From Pseudoroseicyclus aestuarii (lineage in GTDB: Bacteria; Pseudomonadota; Alphaproteobacteria; Rhodobacterales; Rhodobacteraceae), in contig NZ_QJTE01000007.1 in the NCBI RefSeq assembly GCF_003217255.1, positions 39,640-103,639 on the forward strand: a DNA stretch of 64,000 nt, in the 5' to 3' direction. This document shows positions 61,166 to 64,000 of this stretch, piece by piece. A program made the translations under genes and the position numbers. How positions within the stretch are numbered: position 1 is the first letter of the stretch; every line of letters starts with the position of its first letter. The notes under the pieces were generated by a model. The model was given only the letters and a program-made list of their open reading frames with translations, did no database searches and had not been told where the DNA came from.

Positions 61166-63871
61166 ATGAAGTTCAAGTTCGACAGCGATCAGGAATATCA
61201 GGTCGATGCGGTCGAGAGCGTCGTTGGCTTGTTCGACGGTCAGGCCTTCGTGCGCAATCAGCTTACTATGCCGACCCGCGCGACCTTTCAGGTTGTTCCA
61301 AACCGGCTGGACCTGACCCCGGACCAGCTCCTCGCCAACCTTCAAAAGGTGCAGGGTAACCGGGGGCTAGACCAAGACGACAAGCTGGAAACGCTGGCCG
61401 CCAAGGTCGAGACCCTGCGCGGCGAGGAAGATATCACCTTCCCCAACTTCTCGGTCGAGATGGAGACGGGCACCGGGAAGACCTATGTCTACATCCGCAC
61501 AGCGCTGCGCCTGTTTGAAACCTACGGGCTGCGCAAGTTCATCATCGTCGTGCCATCAGTTGCCGTGCGCGAAGGCGTGAAAAAGACGCTGGAAGTGACC
61601 AAGACCCACTTCGACAAGCTGTTCGGCAAGCCGCCGTATCACTTCACCGTCTACGATTCCGCTCGCAAGAGTCAGGCATCAGGGTTCGCCCTCTCTGACG
61701 GGATCGAGATCATGGTGATGACCATCGACGCTTTCAAACGCGCCGAAACCGTCATTCGCCAATCGCGCGAGGGGCTGGACCCGCCGATCTACCAGCTTCA
61801 AGAAACACGGCCTGTCTTGATATTGGACGAGCCGCAGAACATGGAAAGCGATCTGTCGGTTTCCGCGATTGCCTCGCTCAATCCGATCTGCGCCCTGCGC
61901 TACAGTGCAACCCACCGCAACGCCTACAACGTGGTCTATCGACTGACGCCGTTCGATGCCTATCGTCAAGGTCTGGTGAAGCGCATCGAGGTTGCATCGG
62001 TGGTTCAGCAGGACAATGAGAACCTGCCGTTCGTGCGAGTTGAAGAGCTGAACGCAACCAAGCGAACCGTAAGCGCCAAACTGAGCGTTCACAAGCTCAT
62101 GGCGACCGGGAAGATTCAAGAAAAACCTATCACGGTTCGAAGCGGCGATAGTCTGGTCGAAAAGACTGGCCGCGCTGAATACGAAGGTTTTGTCGTGGAC
62201 GAGATCAACCCCGGTTCGGGTTTCATCCGCTTCGCAAACAGTCAGGAGCTGGCCATTGGCGGCGAACAAGGCTCCGACCGCGATGCGATCTTCGAAGCGC
62301 AGATCGCCTTTACCATCGAGGAGCACTTTCGCCGCCAACGCCGCTTGAAGGAACACGGCATCAAGGTTTTGTCGCTGTTCTTCATCGATAAAGTGGACAA
62401 CTACGCCCCCGACGATGGCAAGTTGAAGCTGATGTTCGTCAAGGCGTTTGACGAGATCAAACAGCGGTACGACGAATGGAAAGACGTAAAAGCCGACGAT
62501 GTGCAGAAGTCCTATTTCGCCACCAAGACAAAGAAGACGGGCGAGACGGAAGTCTTGGACAGCACGGGCAAGACCAAGCAGGACGACGAGGCCTTCAACC
62601 TCATAATGCGTGAGAAGGAGCGTCTGCTTTCCTTTGAGGAACCTGTTGCGTTCATCTTCTCGCATTCCGCGCTTCGTGAAGGCTGGGACAATCCGAACGT
62701 CTTTCAAATCTGCACTATGCGCGAAGTTGGCAGCGATACCGAACGCCGTCAGCAGGTCGGACGCGGTGTGCGCCTTCCCGTCAATCAGGATGGTGATCGC
62801 ATCCGTGACGAACAGATCAACGTCCTGACGGTCATCGCCAGCGAAACCTACGAACGGTTTGTCGTGGCCCTGCAAAGCGAAATCGAGCGGGAATACGGGA
62901 AAGAAGGCGTCCCGCCGCCCCCGCCCAATCAGCGCAAGCGAAAGACGATCAAGCTGCGCAAACATTTCCTACTCAAACCAGAGTTCAAGGAGCTGTGGGA
63001 GAAGATCAAGCATAAGACCCGGTATTCCGTGCAGATCGACACGGCGAAATTAGTGGCCGACACCGTCGTCGAGCTTGACGAAGCGACCATCAGCAAGCCC
63101 CGCATCACGGTTTCAAAAGCCAACATTCGGGTCGATCAGGCCGAAGACTTCTTTGAACCAATCGTCTTGAGCGGCGCAAAGACCGCTGTTGACCTCGCAG
63201 GTCGCTATCCGCTCCCGAACCTATTCGAGGTGATGGAAAGCATGATGGAGAACACTTCCCCCCCGATGCGATTGTCACGGCGCACCCTGCTGGAAGTTTT
63301 CCAGAAGACAGCCAAACGCTGCGAGGCCACCGAAAATCCACACGAATTTGCGATCACTGCCGTCAATATCCTTAAAGCCAAACTTGCGGACCAAATGGTC
63401 AACGGGATCAAGTACGAGAAAGACGGCACTTGGTATGAACAGACCCATTTCGCTGATGAAATTCAGACTTGGGAGGACTATCTCGTACCCAGCGAAGAGA
63501 TCGCAGGTGTGGGCGGAACGCATCTCTACGATGGAGTGAAGTGGGACTCCCCAACCATCGAGAAGCCGTTTGCCGAAAGCCTTGAGAAAATGGTGAATGT
63601 CAAACTCTACATCAAGCTGCCGCACTGGTTCACCATCGACACGCCTATTGGGCGCTACAATCCAGATTGGGCAATCGTCATGGATGATCCAGAAAACGAT
63701 GAAGAGCGGCTTTATTTGGTCCGGGAAACCAAAGGATCACTCGACTTAAACGATCTGCGACCTGACGAAAGGAGAAAGATCATTTGTGGCCGAAAGCACT
63801 TTGGCGAGGCACTTTCAACAAGTTATCAAGTCGTGAAGGTTGCTGAAGAACTACCGGATGGTGGGGTTTGA
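61166..63871 (+). CDS. res: Type III restriction endonuclease (Res) subunit
   Basis: A 901-residue protein with an SF2 helicase-like ATPase: Walker A GTGKTYVYIR (about 105), DEAD-type ILDEPQN, SATHRNAYN, and motif VI RRQQVGRGVRLP. The C-terminal PD-(D/E)xK nuclease has NPDWAIVM followed by the Glu/Lys of RETKGS. All key residues are present and the frame is intact, so the pair is probably functional. Confidence 0.94.
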   Translation: MKFKFDSDQEYQVDAVESVVGLFDGQAFVRNQLTMPTRATFQVVPNRLDLTPDQLLANLQKVQGNRGLDQDDKLETLAAKVETLRGEEDITFPNFSVEMETGTGKTYVYIRTALRLFETYGLRKFIIVVPSVAVREGVKKTLEVTKTHFDKLFGKPPYHFTVYDSARKSQASGFALSDGIEIMVMTIDAFKRAETVIRQSREGLDPPIYQLQETRPVLILDEPQNMESDLSVSAIASLNPICALRYSATHRNAYNVVYRLTPFDAYRQGLVKRIEVASVVQQDNENLPFVRVEELNATKRTVSAKLSVHKLMATGKIQEKPITVRSGDSLVEKTGRAEYEGFVVDEINPGSGFIRFANSQELAIGGEQGSDRDAIFEAQIAFTIEEHFRRQRRLKEHGIKVLSLFFIDKVDNYAPDDGKLKLMFVKAFDEIKQRYDEWKDVKADDVQKSYFATKTKKTGETEVLDSTGKTKQDDEAFNLIMREKERLLSFEEPVAFIFSHSALREGWDNPNVFQICTMREVGSDTERRQQVGRGVRLPVNQDGDRIRDEQINVLTVIASETYERFVVALQSEIEREYGKEGVPPPPPNQRKRKTIKLRKHFLLKPEFKELWEKIKHKTRYSVQIDTAKLVADTVVELDEATISKPRITVSKANIRVDQAEDFFEPIVLSGAKTAVDLAGRYPLPNLFEVMESMMENTSPPMRLSRRTLLEVFQKTAKRCEATENPHEFAITAVNILKAKLADQMVNGIKYEKDGTWYEQTHFADEIQTWEDYLVPSEEIAGVGGTHLYDGVKWDSPTIEKPFAESLEKMVNVKLYIKLPHWFTIDTPIGRYNPDWAIVMDDPENDEERLYLVRETKGSLDLNDLRPDERRKIICGRKHFGEALSTSYQVVKVAEELPDGGV

Positions 63872-63905
63872 GGAGCCAACAAACCCCTCATGAAGTTTGA
63901 AGGTC

Positions 63906-64000
63906 TGGCCTGCTGCCGGTTTCGTGGACGCCGAGATAAGGTGTTTAACGGAACTGGAGATTTGGAATGCAGAGAAGGAAATTCAGCCGCGAGTTCAAGC
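63906..64000 (+). mobile_element. Left end of an IS3-family element (continues past window)
   Basis: After the res gene, a GGCCTGCTGCCGGTTTCGTG-type start resembles left ends of IS3-group elements. It is followed by an orfA start at 63967 whose first residues MQRRKFSREFK match IS3-family OrfA openings. The element is cut by the window edge, so group and integrity are unknown. Confidence 0.6.
63967..64000 (+). CDS. IS3-family transposase OrfA (5' end only)
   Basis: Only 11 codons are visible (MQRRKFSREFK), followed by the window edge. The pattern RRKFSREFK is the typical start of the OrfA helix-turn-helix protein of IS3-family elements. GGAGATTTGGA lies upstream as a ribosome-binding region. 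Too short to say whether it is intact. Confidence 0.55.
   Translation, partial: MQRRKFSREFK

Overview
The window is GC-rich alphaproteobacterial DNA. Its gene repertoire and order (ccmF-ccmH-enoyl-CoA hydratase, a single-cysteine iscR leading a suf operon, an Irr-type iron box, DUF2927, DUF3572 and DUF4112 genes, eukaryote-like Icd) point to the Rhodobacterales (Paracoccaceae/Roseobacter relatives). This assignment rests on family knowledge, not on a database search.

Positions 1-34,761 look like core chromosome. They carry the end of a cytochrome c maturation operon, a PleD-like diguanylate cyclase, a DUF3572/HAD pair, dtd, an ohr-ohrR peroxide module with a palindromic operator, a sugar kinase, and a long leftward block (8.4-14.6 kb) combining XpaC, TelA, a DUF2927 lipoprotein, an SPFH protein and a zinc-ribbon membrane protein. 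Next come rluB/tadA, a lytic transglycosylase, typA with a strong terminator, an SMR pump with two YitT proteins, icd, and an HD hydrolase coupled to an alpha/beta hydrolase. The section ends with the iron-sulfur assembly operon iscR-nifS-like-sufB-(two extra genes)-sufC-sufD-(two membrane genes)-sufS. This operon has a clear sigma-70-type promoter overlapped by an Irr box. A tRNA-Arg(CCG) gene closes the core segment.

From the 3' end of that tRNA an accessory element begins, and it is still open at the right edge of the window. Its first 10 kb are organised like the early region of a temperate phage: integrase with an overlapping excisionase-like gene; a leftward operon (cold-shock double domain, GapR-like DUF2312, small membrane protein, orphan cytosine-methylase-like protein, small Cys-rich protein); a CI/Cro-like switch with shared 17-bp operators; and a rightward, translationally coupled operon. 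The rightward operon contains a dense array of GGACA/TGTCC palindromes plus a perfect DnaA box, a candidate replication origin. No capsid, tail, terminase or lysis genes are seen, so this is either a decayed prophage, a phage satellite or an integrative plasmid-like element.

The remainder is cargo: a heme uptake/utilisation locus (hmuSTUV and a TonB-dependent receptor) bracketed by inverted remnants of one IS end, a dead IS3-type transposase, a second iron-siderophore ABC system with its own TonB-dependent receptor, a set of 46-bp tandem repeats, a type III restriction-modification pair, and the start of another IS3-family element at the right edge. The cargo therefore combines iron acquisition with DNA defence, next to a chromosomal Fe-S operon that is itself predicted to be iron regulated.
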